From the NCBI RefSeq assembly GCF_002149925.1, contig NZ_MSLT01000024.1:2501-66500 (forward strand): a stretch of DNA of 64,000 nt, written 5' to 3'. Origin of the DNA: Thioflexithrix psekupsensis. GTDB lineage: Bacteria > Pseudomonadota > Gammaproteobacteria > Beggiatoales > Beggiatoaceae. This document shows positions 1 through 8,176 of the stretch, one piece after another. Made by a program: the position numbers and the translations under genes. Under the pieces are notes generated by a model. The model saw nothing but the letters and a program-made list of their open reading frames with translations, made no database searches and was not told the DNA's origin. How positions within the stretch are numbered: position 1 is the stretch's first letter; each line of letters starts with the position of its first letter.

Positions 1-35
1 CCTCAGCAACTAGTGGCTTGGGTGTGAAGCTGTGC

Positions 36-65
36 ATTCTACGTGGTTTGTTTCGTCTCTGTCAA
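36..65 (-). promoter_or_regulatory. Strong sigma70 promoter reading left out of the window
   Basis: On the minus strand there is a perfect -35 box TTGACA (60-65) and a -10 box TAGAAT (36-41) with an 18-base spacer. Upstream of the -35 box (66-105) the sequence is very AT-rich, like an UP element. Transcription would start near base 29 and leave the window. With the second promoter at 198-226 it forms a tandem pair of the kind found before rRNA or tRNA operons. The target gene is not visible. Confidence 0.75.
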
Positions 66-197
66 GCCTTTTTCAAAATATTTTTAATTTCTTTTGCTTC
101 GGCTTGTCTTCACTCGCTTCTACTTCTGTAAAAGCTCGCGGACTCTTACACTTTCCCGCTCTGCATTCCCGCTTCATTTGTCTCAGGTAAGCCGCGC

Positions 198-226
198 ACT
201 ATACAGAGCAGGAAAATCCCTGTCAA
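198..226 (-). promoter_or_regulatory. Second, upstream sigma70 promoter of the tandem pair, GC-rich discriminator
   Basis: Minus strand: -35 TTGACA (221-226), 17-base spacer, -10 TATAGT (198-203), followed at once by GCGCGGC. A near-consensus promoter with a GC-rich discriminator is the established signature of stringently controlled stable-RNA promoters. An AT-rich tract (227-250) precedes it. It sits just downstream of hisH and reads the same way, so hisH is unlikely to be its target; the target lies to the left of base 1. Confidence 0.75.
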
Positions 227-255
227 GGTTTTTTTGGAAAAATTTTTGGAGACGC

Positions 256-897
256 TCACCAGTCTAAAAAATTCTCCAGTAAGGTGAGGCCGTTCTTCTG
301 ACTTTTCTCAGGGTGAAACTGTACCGCAAACACGTTGTCTCGTGCGGCGGCTGATGTAAAGCACACGGAACCGTAACAAGTTTGTCCCGCAGTCACTGCT
401 TCGTCGCGGGGCGCAACGTAGTAACTGTGAACGAAATAGAAACGACTGTTGTCCGGAATACCTTGCCACAAGGGATGCGGTTGTACCCAATGCACGGGAC
501 TCCAGCCCATGTGGGGAATTTTTAAACGCTCGCCACTGTTCTCTTCTAATAAAGGCGTGGGAAAACGCTTCACTTCTCCCGCAAAATGGTTAAAACCATT
601 GACTCCGCCATTTTCTTCACTGTATTTAAGTAGGCTTTGCAAACCCAAACAAATGCCTAAAAAGGGTTTGGTTTTTAAACTGGTGACAATCACTTCTGTT
701 AAGTGTTGTTCGGTCAAGACCTGCATACAGTGAGCAATTGCCCCTTGTCCGGGGAAAACCACTTTGTCTGCTTTGACAATGTCATGGGGAGATTGGCTGA
801 CGTTGACGTGCCAATTTTTTCCCGCCACATGTTCTAAGGCTTTGCTGACTGAGCGTAAATTGCTCATGCCATAGTCGATAACAGTGACCGTTTTCAC
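256..897 (-). CDS. hisH: Imidazole glycerol phosphate synthase, glutaminase subunit HisH
   Basis: HisH hydrolyses glutamine and channels ammonia to HisF, which makes imidazole glycerol phosphate and AICAR in histidine biosynthesis (cytoplasm). The 213-residue protein is a complete class I glutamine amidotransferase: nucleophile Cys83 in GICLGLQ, and His195/Glu197 in QFHPEKS complete the triad. Length is normal for the family. Its start overlaps the end of hisB by 4 bases (ATGA type), so the two are translationally coupled. The usual followers hisA and hisF are not downstream; two stable-RNA-type promoters begin there instead, so the his genes are split in this genome. Confidence 0.97.
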   Translation of the reverse strand: MKTVTVIDYGMSNLRSVSKALEHVAGKNWHVNVSQSPHDIVKADKVVFPGQGAIAHCMQVLTEQHLTEVIVTSLKTKPFLGICLGLQSLLKYSEENGGVNGFNHFAGEVKRFPTPLLEENSGERLKIPHMGWSPVHWVQPHPLWQGIPDNSRFYFVHSYYVAPRDEAVTAGQTCYGSVCFTSAAARDNVFAVQFHPEKSQKNGLTLLENFLDW

Positions 898-1490
898 ACT
901 AAAGTTCCTTTGGTCGAAGGCGTAATATTTTGCATTCGTGGATCGAATTCCACCGCGGCACGTAAAGCGCGCCCGAAGGCTTTAAAAATGGTTTCAACAA
1001 TATGATGCGTATTATCACCGCGTAAATTTTCAATATGTAAGGTGATCAAGGCGTGATTGACCAGACCTTGAAAAAACTCTCGCACCAATTCCACATCAAA
1101 TTCACCCACACGATGTTGCGTAAAATCGACGCTGAAAAATAACCCCGGCCGCCCCGAACAATCAATAGTGACTCTCGACAAGGCTTCATCAAGCGGAACA
1201 TAAGCATGGCCGTAGCGACGAATCCCTTTTTTATCGCCTAAAGCCTGTTTGATGGCTTGTCCAAATGTGATACCAATATCTTCTACAGTATGGTGCGCAT
1301 CAATGTGTAAATCGCCTTTGGCATGAATCTGTAAGTCGAATAAACCATGACGAGCAATTTGATCTAACATGTGTTCTAAAAAAGGAATACCCGTATCAAA
1401 TGTGGCTTGTCCGGTGCCGTCGGCGTTGAAATTGACACTGATCTGGGTTTCCAAGGTGTGGCGTGTAATATCAGCAATTCTGGGAGTCAT
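894..1490 (-). CDS. hisB: Imidazoleglycerol-phosphate dehydratase HisB (monofunctional)
   Basis: Catalyses dehydration of imidazole glycerol phosphate to imidazole acetol phosphate in histidine synthesis. The 198-residue protein has only the dehydratase domain, without the N-terminal phosphatase found in enteric HisB. The two metal-binding motifs are visible, HHTVEDIGI in the first half and [15 protein letters not shown] near the C-terminus. It overlaps hisH by 4 bases downstream and the small membrane gene by 4 bases upstream, giving a tight three-gene leftward operon. Confidence 0.97.
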   Translation of the reverse strand: MTPRIADITRHTLETQISVNFNADGTGQATFDTGIPFLEHMLDQIARHGLFDLQIHAKGDLHIDAHHTVEDIGITFGQAIKQALGDKKGIRRYGHAYVPLDEALSRVTIDCSGRPGLFFSVDFTQHRVGEFDVELVREFFQGLVNHALITLHIENLRGDNTHHIVETIFKAFGRALRAAVEFDPRMQNITPSTKGTLV

Positions 1491-1705
1491 TTACAATTTC
1501 TCTGGGCAGCAGTGGAAGAATCGATAAAGGCATCGTCGGAACTAATTTGTGTTTTTTTTAAGCTGATTAAGTGATCTCCGATTAATGCCAGAACTAATAA
1601 GATAAAAGCAAATAAAGCAATAACAAGAAAACCAGAAATCACTAAAGTGAATAAGCCTATTATCAGTAAGGCAAAACCCAACTGCTGGATAACGTTTTTA
1701 ATCAT
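1487..1705 (-). CDS. Small two-helix membrane protein upstream of hisB
   Basis: A 72-residue protein that I do not recognise. Residues about 8-30 and 30-48 are strongly hydrophobic and probably form one hairpin of two membrane helices. The C-terminal 20 residues are polar. A good Shine-Dalgarno sequence (AAGGAGA) lies eight bases before the ATG at 1705, and the stop overlaps the hisB start by 4 bases, which supports real translation and coupling. Function unknown; it may simply be the first gene of the his operon. Confidence 0.7.
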   Translation of the reverse strand: MIKNVIQQLGFALLIIGLFTLVISGFLVIALFAFILLVLALIGDHLISLKKTQISSDDAFIDSSTAAQRNCK

Positions 1706-1767
1706 GTTTTAGGTCTCCTTAAAGTATCGTTACTCATCTGTAGCGATAATAATGGCAAGAGCCTAGT

Positions 1768-1817
1768 AAAAAAAGTGCATGAATCACTTATTTAAATTGT
1801 TCATGCACCTTTTTTTA
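1768..1817 (-). terminator. Rho-independent terminator of typA
   Basis: GTGCATGAA (1775-1783) pairs perfectly with TTCATGCAC (1800-1808) around a 16-base loop. A run of T follows the stem when read on the minus strand, directly after the typA stop. There is also a T-run on the plus-strand side. Confidence 0.85.
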
Positions 1818-1824
1818 AGAACGG

Positions 1825-3642
1825 TTAAGCACTTTCACGAGAAGCGCGTTTGCGTTCATGTTCTTTCAAGAACTGTTTACGTACGCGAACCGATTTTGGC
1901 GTGACTTCGACCAATTCATCATCATCAATGAATTCTAAGGCTTGTTCTAAAGAAAAACGAATCGGTGGCGTTAATAAGATATTTTCGTCAGAACCCGCCG
2001 CCCGAATATTGGTTAATTGCTTGGCTTTTAAGGGATTAACGGTCAAATCATTACCGCGAGAATGAATGCCAATCACCATGCCTTCATAGACCGCATCGCC
2101 ATGTCCGATAAATAAACGTCCACGTTCTTGCAAATTAAACAGCGCGTAACCAAGACTTTTCCCTTCTCCATTAGAAATCAATACGCCATTAATTCGTTGC
2201 CCAATTGAACCTGCTTTAACGGGCGCATAATGCTCAAAAACATGGTACATTAAACCCGTACCTGACGTTGCCGTTAAAAATTCGGTGCGAAAACCAATTA
2301 ATCCACGCGCAGGAATCATAAATTCCATACGCACTCGGCCTTTACCATCGGGGATCATGTTTTGCATTTCGGCTTTACGTTCGCCCAATTTTTCCATGAT
2401 CGCGCCTTGATGAACTTCTTCCACATCGACGGTCAAACTTTCATAAGGCTCGCACAATTGGCCATCAATTTCTTTATAAATCACCTGTGGCCGCGACACG
2501 CCTAATTCGTAGCCTTCTCGACGCATGTTTTCAATTAAAATGCTTAAATGCAACTCACCGCGTCCAGAAACCAAGAATTTATCCGGATCGGCCGTATCTT
2601 CTACGCGCAATGCCACGTTATGCAGCAATTCTCGCTGTAAACGTTCCCGAATTTGCCGTGAAGTGACATATTTGCCTTCTTTACCGGCAAAAGGTGAAGT
2701 ATTCACTTGAAAAGTCATACTGACTGTAGGTTCATCAACGGTCAAGGCCGGTAATGCCCGCACATGCGTGGGATCGCACAAGGTATCAGAAATAAATAAA
2801 GGTTCAATTCCCGTGAAAGCAATAATATCGCCCGCGCTGGCTTCGGGCATTTCCACCCGCTCTAAACCATGAAAACCAAACACTTGCAACAAGCGTCCTT
2901 GTCGTTGTTTTCCTTCTCTATCCACGATGGCCACGGGCATATTGGTTTTAACGCGACCACTGGTAATGCGTCCAATACCGATAATACCCACGTAACTGGA
3001 GTAATCCAAAGCACTGACTTGCATTTGAAAAGTTTCATCGGGATCAACGTCGGGAATAGGCACATGTTGAATAATCGCCTCAAATAAAGGCTGCATATCA
3101 CCACCGCGCACCGTATTCTCCAACCCGGCATAACCCATCAACGCAGAGGCATAAATCACCGGAAAATCCAATTGACTCTCGTCCGCTCCCAAACGATCAA
3201 ACAATTCAAACGTCTGATCCAACACCCAATCTGGTCGTGCGCCATCTCGATCAATTTTATTAATGACCACAATGGGACGCAAACCATGTTGTAAGGCTTT
3301 TTGGGTCACAAAACGAGTTTGTGGCATCGGCCCATCCACCGCATCCACCAAAAGTAACACGGAATCCACCATAGACAACACCCGCTCCACTTCACCCCCA
3401 AAATCCGCATGGCCGGGCGTATCGACAATATTAATTCGGTAATCTTGCCAGCGAATGGCCGTATTTTTGGCCAAAATGGTAATGCCGCGCTCTTTTTCCA
3501 ACTCATTGGAATCCATCACTCGCGTCACCGCTTCCCCGCGAGTTTGTAGCGTGCCGGATTGTTGCAACAATTTATCCACTAAAGTGGTTTTGCCATGGTC
3601 AACGTGAGCAATAATAGCAATATTGCGAAGTTTGGTTATCAC
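1825..3642 (-). CDS. typA: Ribosome-associated GTPase TypA/BipA
   Basis: TypA is a translational GTPase that binds the 70S ribosome and supports 50S assembly and stress responses. The 605-residue length is standard. N-terminal G-domain motifs are intact: AHVDHGKTT (G1), DTPGHADFG (G3) and NKIDRDGA (G4). Domains II, III, V and the BipA-specific C-terminal domain follow. The start is a GTG at 3642. It is a single gene with its own terminator downstream, divergent from phoB. Confidence 0.97.
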   Translation of the reverse strand: MITKLRNIAIIAHVDHGKTTLVDKLLQQSGTLQTRGEAVTRVMDSNELEKERGITILAKNTAIRWQDYRINIVDTPGHADFGGEVERVLSMVDSVLLLVDAVDGPMPQTRFVTQKALQHGLRPIVVINKIDRDGARPDWVLDQTFELFDRLGADESQLDFPVIYASALMGYAGLENTVRGGDMQPLFEAIIQHVPIPDVDPDETFQMQVSALDYSSYVGIIGIGRITSGRVKTNMPVAIVDREGKQRQGRLLQVFGFHGLERVEMPEASAGDIIAFTGIEPLFISDTLCDPTHVRALPALTVDEPTVSMTFQVNTSPFAGKEGKYVTSRQIRERLQRELLHNVALRVEDTADPDKFLVSGRGELHLSILIENMRREGYELGVSRPQVIYKEIDGQLCEPYESLTVDVEEVHQGAIMEKLGERKAEMQNMIPDGKGRVRMEFMIPARGLIGFRTEFLTATSGTGLMYHVFEHYAPVKAGSIGQRINGVLISNGEGKSLGYALFNLQERGRLFIGHGDAVYEGMVIGIHSRGNDLTVNPLKAKQLTNIRAAGSDENILLTPPIRFSLEQALEFIDDDELVEVTPKSVRVRKQFLKEHERKRASRESA

Positions 3643-3736
3643 AGAACTGATCTCAATAAAAACAAAAAGTTAAAAAACAAAATGACCGCGCCAAGCACGT
3701 GTCAATCAGCCAATACGTTAAAATATCTGATGTGAG

Positions 3737-3742
3737 TATAAT
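3737..3742 (+). promoter_or_regulatory. Possible -10 box upstream of phoB
   Basis: The typA-phoB divergent spacer (3643-3880) contains a perfect TATAAT at 3737-3742 on the plus strand. No convincing -35 box lies 16-18 bases upstream. An activator such as PhoB could replace it, but the candidate Pho box is downstream of this hexamer, so a different start is also possible. Confidence 0.3.
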
Positions 3743-3828
3743 GCAAATGCTGCCGTTTGCGCGAAATGAGCGATAAAAAAAACGCTGCTTTTTTTGGAAA
3801 ATAAGGCTTGCAATAAAATTGCAATCTG

Positions 3829-3847
3829 TTTGTCATAGACTGACCTA
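3829..3847 (+). promoter_or_regulatory. Weak Pho-box-like sequence before phoB
   Basis: TTGTCAT followed 3 bases later by CTGACCT resembles two CTGTCAT half-sites of a Pho box with imperfect spacing (consensus spacing is 4). It lies about 35 bases before the phoB start, where autoregulation by PhoB would be expected. The match is partial. Confidence 0.3.
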
Positions 3848-3880
3848 AGTCATTGATTCACCCATGAGTAACCTATTATT

Positions 3881-4576
3881 ATGACAGAACATCACATTTT
3901 AGTGGTCGAAGATGAGGCCGCGATTCGAGAAATGTTGCATTTATCGCTAAAAAAAGCAGGCTATGTGGTCAGCGAAGCCGCGGACGTACGTCAGGCTAAG
4001 GCCTTGATTTATAACCAAGCTCCGACTCTAATTTTACTGGATTGGATGCTGCCTCATGTGAGCGGTATCGAATTTGCGCGCCAATTGAAAAAAGAACCCC
4101 AAACCCAACAAATTCCTATCATCATGCTCACCGCCAAAGGAGACGAAAGCGATAAAGTACGCGGTTTGGAAGTGGGTGCAGATGATTATATCACTAAACC
4201 CTTTTCTCCCCGTGAACTCATCGCTCGTATTAAAGCGGTATTGCGCCGCTCCAGTTCTGTACAACAGGAAAATCAGCAATTAAGCATCAAAGAATTGCAA
4301 CTAGACCCCGCCGAACATCGGGTGTTAATTAAAGGCGAAGAAGTGCAGATTGGCCCTACTGAATTTCGTTTATTACACTTTTTTATGAAAAATCCAGAGC
4401 GGGTTTACAGCCGCAGCCAAGTGCTGGATCAAGTGTGGGGCGGGAATGTATACATTGAAGAACGCACGGTCGATGTGCATATTCGGCGATTGCGCAAAAT
4501 ATTAGCCGAATACCAATATGAACATTTGGTGCAAACCGTGCGCGGTGTGGGTTATCGTTTTTCTATCCGAGAATGA
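3881..4576 (+). CDS. phoB: Phosphate regulon response regulator PhoB
   Basis: OmpR/PhoB-type response regulator that activates phosphate-starvation genes when phosphorylated by PhoR. Of 231 residues, 1-120 are a receiver domain with acidic pocket Glu10/Asp11, phosphoacceptor Asp54 (in LLDWMLP) and the conserved Lys in TKPFSP. Residues about 130-228 are a winged-helix DNA-binding domain ending in the typical VRGVGYRF. It overlaps phoR by 4 bases. The pst transporter and phoU genes are not in the window. Confidence 0.95.
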   Translation: MTEHHILVVEDEAAIREMLHLSLKKAGYVVSEAADVRQAKALIYNQAPTLILLDWMLPHVSGIEFARQLKKEPQTQQIPIIMLTAKGDESDKVRGLEVGADDYITKPFSPRELIARIKAVLRRSSSVQQENQQLSIKELQLDPAEHRVLIKGEEVQIGPTEFRLLHFFMKNPERVYSRSQVLDQVWGGNVYIEERTVDVHIRRLRKILAEYQYEHLVQTVRGVGYRFSIRE

Positions 4577-5895
4577 TTAAAGTGGCTTTACCGTTATCGG
4601 ATTATCATCGCAGCCAAGAAATATGGTTGATTATTGCCTTATTTTTTATTGCCTTAATGGGCGGTTGGTTAAGCACCCATTGGCTGCTTTTCTTGTGCTT
4701 AGGATTAAGTTTTTATTTAGCTTGGCATTTGTACAATGCTTACCGTTTATTACAATGGTTTTCTCATCCTAAAAAAATAACATTGCCTGAAGCAGTGGGA
4801 ATTTGGGGCGAAATTTTTGACCATTGTTACCACTGGCAACAGCGCAATCGTAAACGCAAACGTAAATTATCCACCATGTTAAAACGGGTGCGTCGTTTTA
4901 CCGCGGCCATGCCAGATGCCAGTGTGATTCTCAGTGCAGAACAGGAGATTGAATGGTTTAATAAAGCCTCACGAAAATTATTAGGTTTTCGTTCGCCGCA
5001 AGATTTGGGACAACCGATTGTTAATTTAATTCGTTATCCGAATTTTCGTCATTATTTAAACCATTATCAACAACAAGATTCAGTCAAATTAGTGTCGCCC
5101 ATTAATCCCAATATGATGTTGCGCATTAATATTGTGCCGTATGCAGGACATCGTTATTTGCTATCGGCGCGAGATGTCACGCAATTACATCGCTTAGAAC
5201 AAGTGCGACGTGATTTTGTGGCGAATGTTTCGCACGAATTGCGCACGCCATTGACGGTAATTGCAGGCTTTTTAGAAGCCATGACCGACAGTGACGATGA
5301 ATCATTAAAAAATTGGCAACGGCCTTTATTTCTCATGAATCAACAAGTGTTAAGAATGCGCAGTATTGTAGAAGATTTGTTGTTATTATCACGCTTGGAA
5401 AGTGAGAATTATCAAATTGTTACAGAACCTGTTCTATTAGCCGAATTGTTAGAAGAAATTTACCACGATGCCGAAGCCTTAGATCAAGAAAATAAACACG
5501 TTTTTATTTTAAAATTAGACCCCGAATTGGCTTTAGAAGGCAACGCCGAAGAATTGCGCAGTGCTTTTTCTAATTTGGTCTTTAATGCCGTGCGTTATAC
5601 TCCTGAAGGGGGAGAAATTACCTTACACTGTTACCAAGATGAAAGAGGCGCACACGTGGCGGTTTCTGACACGGGCGAAGGCATCGCGGCTGAACATATT
5701 CCGCGTCTCACGGAACGTTTTTATCGCGTGGATGTCGGACGTTCCCGCAATCAAGGGGGAACGGGTTTAGGTTTGGCGATTGTTAAACATGTGTTAAATC
5801 GACACGGCGCGCAATTACATATTGAAAGCGTAGTGGGAAAAGGCAGTTTATTCCGTTGCGATTTTCCACTTCATGCAATTTGTAAATCCATTTGA
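4573..5895 (+). CDS. phoR: Phosphate regulon sensor histidine kinase PhoR
   Basis: Membrane histidine kinase partner of PhoB. The 440-residue protein has two adjacent membrane helices near residues 17-58, a basic stretch (about 90-100), a PAS domain (about 100-205), the dimerisation/phosphoacceptor segment with His221 in VSHELRTPL, and an HATPase domain with the N, G1 (DTGEGI) and G2 (GGTGLGLAI) boxes. The order and size match PhoR of gammaproteobacteria. Start and stop overlap phoB and end six bases before repeat copy A. Confidence 0.93.
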   Translation: MIKVALPLSDYHRSQEIWLIIALFFIALMGGWLSTHWLLFLCLGLSFYLAWHLYNAYRLLQWFSHPKKITLPEAVGIWGEIFDHCYHWQQRNRKRKRKLSTMLKRVRRFTAAMPDASVILSAEQEIEWFNKASRKLLGFRSPQDLGQPIVNLIRYPNFRHYLNHYQQQDSVKLVSPINPNMMLRINIVPYAGHRYLLSARDVTQLHRLEQVRRDFVANVSHELRTPLTVIAGFLEAMTDSDDESLKNWQRPLFLMNQQVLRMRSIVEDLLLLSRLESENYQIVTEPVLLAELLEEIYHDAEALDQENKHVFILKLDPELALEGNAEELRSAFSNLVFNAVRYTPEGGEITLHCYQDERGAHVAVSDTGEGIAAEHIPRLTERFYRVDVGRSRNQGGTGLGLAIVKHVLNRHGAQLHIESVVGKGSLFRCDFPLHAICKSI

Positions 5896-5900
5896 TGCAG

Positions 5901-6034
5901 TCTGTCTGAATCAGAATTTACAGAATTTCAAGATTTTCAGAATGAAGAGAATAAAAAATCTGCTAAAAATAAACGACTTGCAAGAATCAATTTTGAAAAT
6001 TCTTGTGTCTGTAAATTCTGATTCTGACAAAATT
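5901..6034 (+). repeat. Dispersed ~130-bp inverted-repeat element, copy A
   Basis: Begins TCTGTCTGAATCAGAATTTA and ends with CTGTAAATTCTGATTCTGAC, so the ends form a ~25-bp inverted repeat. The asymmetric core (AATAAAAAATCTG, then GACTTGCAAGAATCAATTTT) is shared with copies at 46856-46985 (opposite orientation) and 48541-48687 (same orientation). It fills the gap between the convergent phoR and cheB genes, where the hairpin could act as a bidirectional terminator. No coding capacity. It looks like a non-autonomous mobile (MITE-like) or REP-like element. Confidence 0.85.
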
Positions 6035-6041
6035 TGCTATA

Positions 6042-7154
6042 TCAGCGAATATCCAATAAATTCAATAATCTCTGCGGAATTTGTGACAAAGGCACCACAT
6101 GATCTACGCCTCCCAAGCGCACCGATTCACCGGGCATTCCCCATACTACGCTGCTGTGTTCATCTTGGGCAATGGTCACTGCGCCGGCTTGGTGCATTTC
6201 TAACATGCCGTGCGCGCCGTCGTCGCCCATTCCCGTCAAAATCACACCAATCGCATTTGGCCCCACATTTTGTGCCACCGAACGAAACATCACATCGACT
6301 GAGGGACGATGTCGATTCACCGGACTGCCTTCGTGTAAACGACACACATAACGTGCGCCGTCCCGTTCTACCAATAAGTGGTGACTACCCGGCGCAATGT
6401 ACACATGACCGGGTAAAATCACCTGCGCATTGGTGGCTTCATAAACAGTCATGGCTGAAATTTGATTCATGCGTTGCGCAAAGGAATAACTAAACGTCGA
6501 AGGAATATGTTGACTGATAACAATCCCCGGCGTGTGTGCGGGTAATTGCGACAATAAGAATTTAATCGCTTCCGTGCCTCCGGTGGATGCGCCAATGGCA
6601 ATAATTTTTTCTGTGGTGCGAAAAGGACGGCGGTGGGTTTGCGTGGCTAAAATCACATCCGCAGAATATTTCGGAGGCACAGAAATTATAGTGGCTGGAG
6701 TGGGTTTATGTTCTTTTTTGACCACTTTGGGCAAATTCAATACGGGACGAATATTGGCACTGGCGGCGGCACGAATTTTATTAATAATCTCATCGGCATA
6801 TTCGTGAAATGTCTCCGCAATGTCTAATTTTGGTTTAGACACAAAATCAACCGCACCATATTCCAAAGCCTGTAATGTAATGTCCGCGCCTCGTTCGGTC
6901 AACGCCGAAATCATCACCACCGGCATAGGACGCAAACGCATTAAATGCTGCAAAAATGCTAAACCATCCATCCGCGGCATTTCAACGTCTAAAGTCAGCA
7001 CATCAGGTTTAAGCAATTTAATTTTTTCGCGGGCGATATAAGGGTCTGCCGCAGTCCCCACGACTTCAATATCAGGTGCGCTATTTAATAAGCGGCTTAA
7101 TAACTGTCGAATAAGTGCCGAATCATCAACAATTAACACACGAATTTTTGTCAT
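6042..7154 (-). CDS. cheB: Chemotaxis protein-glutamate methylesterase/deamidase CheB
   Basis: CheB removes methyl groups from chemoreceptors when phosphorylated by CheA, giving adaptation. The 370-residue protein has a receiver domain (about 1-125, with [11 protein letters not shown]), a linker and the C-terminal methylesterase with catalytic Ser in GASTGGTEA, His in SQHIP and Asp in TGMGDDG. It follows cheD by 9 bases. CheA, CheW and receptors are not in the window. Confidence 0.96.
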   Translation of the reverse strand: MTKIRVLIVDDSALIRQLLSRLLNSAPDIEVVGTAADPYIAREKIKLLKPDVLTLDVEMPRMDGLAFLQHLMRLRPMPVVMISALTERGADITLQALEYGAVDFVSKPKLDIAETFHEYADEIINKIRAAASANIRPVLNLPKVVKKEHKPTPATIISVPPKYSADVILATQTHRRPFRTTEKIIAIGASTGGTEAIKFLLSQLPAHTPGIVISQHIPSTFSYSFAQRMNQISAMTVYEATNAQVILPGHVYIAPGSHHLLVERDGARYVCRLHEGSPVNRHRPSVDVMFRSVAQNVGPNAIGVILTGMGDDGAHGMLEMHQAGAVTIAQDEHSSVVWGMPGESVRLGGVDHVVPLSQIPQRLLNLLDIR

Positions 7155-7163
7155 AACAACCGC

Positions 7164-7787
7164 CTAAAATAAATCCACTTCGCCACCATCAATAGGATGG
7201 GTTTCCAGATTGCGTAAATAAGCATTTTCACGCTCAATAATACCCTGTTCCATTGCACGTAATTTTTTCACGCGCACGCGCCCGGTTAAAGGGTAAAATA
7301 AAATCTTTCTGGGGTAAATATCGCCTAAATCTTCAGCCATTAATTTTAATCCTTCAGTTCTTACATAATTACGAATAAAATCAATGTTTTGCTGACCGAT
7401 ATTCGCCATATATTGCATGATGCGTCCGCCACCAAAAAGTTTTAATTGTAAATTTTCGCGGCGGCCGCCATATTTGAGAATTTCATTAATCACATGTTCC
7501 ATCGCGTAATTGCCGTAACGGGTTGCGGCACTGACTGCGGTTTTATCCCATTTATCGGGAGGAATCGTGCGGGTGGGCAGCATAAAGTGATTCATGCCGC
7601 CGATGCCGTTTTGGCTGTCGCAGATGCAGGCAGAGACACATGATCCCACCACGGTAGTAATGATTTCATCTTGGCGAGTCACATAATATTCTCCGGGTAA
7701 GATTTTGGCCACATAGCTATCGTAATGGTGATCCCAATAGCGTTTAATGTGTTCATAGCCTTTGAATGACGTGGGTGGTTTCTGCAT
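7164..7787 (-). CDS. cheD: Chemoreceptor glutamine deamidase CheD
   Basis: CheD deamidates specific glutamines on chemoreceptors and tunes adaptation together with CheB. The catalytic Cys is in VGSCVSACI and the catalytic His in GGMNHFMLP, as expected. At 207 residues it is slightly longer than typical CheD because of an N-terminal segment and a C-terminal tail, a form seen with CheB partners in proteobacteria. First gene of the leftward cheD-cheB pair. Confidence 0.95.
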   Translation of the reverse strand: MQKPPTSFKGYEHIKRYWDHHYDSYVAKILPGEYYVTRQDEIITTVVGSCVSACICDSQNGIGGMNHFMLPTRTIPPDKWDKTAVSAATRYGNYAMEHVINEILKYGGRRENLQLKLFGGGRIMQYMANIGQQNIDFIRNYVRTEGLKLMAEDLGDIYPRKILFYPLTGRVRVKKLRAMEQGIIERENAYLRNLETHPIDGGEVDLF

Positions 7788-7990
7788 GGATTATGGTTAA
7801 ACTGTCACACAAATAGTCACAGGGTTTGGTGGTGAATCCGTCAAAGTCGCCAAACGCGATGCTGACCGTGCTAATAGTACACCATCAGCCGCATGAAAGC
7901 CCATTGGCTTTGCGAATTTTATTGAAAGCGTAGCAGAATTGGAAAGTTTCTGTCTTGAGTTTGCCTATGCCGCGCTACCTAGACACCTGT

Positions 7991-7996
7991 TATAAT
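7991..7996 (+). promoter_or_regulatory. Possible -10 box upstream of the P-type ATPase
   Basis: The 330-base gap between cheD and the ATPase gene (7788-8117) holds a perfect TATAAT at 7991-7996 on the plus strand, 122 bases before the ATPase ATG. No good -35 box is visible at the right distance. Apart from the short hydrophobic frame at 8036-8176 I see nothing else in this gap. Confidence 0.35.
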
Positions 7997-8035
7997 CTAA
8001 GCTAAGTCACTTTGTACAGAGGCAATGATTCTGTG

Positions 8036-8176
8036 ATGCCTGTATTAGGTTTTAGAACGGCCTTTTTTTTCATACTAACTCTTATTATCCCACTGATTTT
8101 ACTGAGGTTATTTCATCATGCTATTATTGGGTTTAGAACTTGTGCTGGCCAGTTATGTGGGGTTGCGGGTTTATGA
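8036..8176 (+). CDS. Possible 46-residue hydrophobic leader peptide
   Basis: ATG at 8036 opens a short frame with a hydrophobic core (FFFILTLIIPLILL) that runs into the start of the P-type ATPase gene in another frame and stops at 8176. An AGAGG lies 13 bases upstream, which is too far for a strong ribosome site. It could be a leader peptide coupled to the ATPase or only chance; weakly supported. Confidence 0.18.
   Translation: MPVLGFRTAFFFILTLIIPLILLRLFHHAIIGFRTCAGQLCGVAGL

Noticed and set aside
8036-8176. Conserved leader peptide before the P-type ATPase
   Set aside because: Ribosome site is too far away and the frame overlaps the ATPase start; listed with low confidence only.
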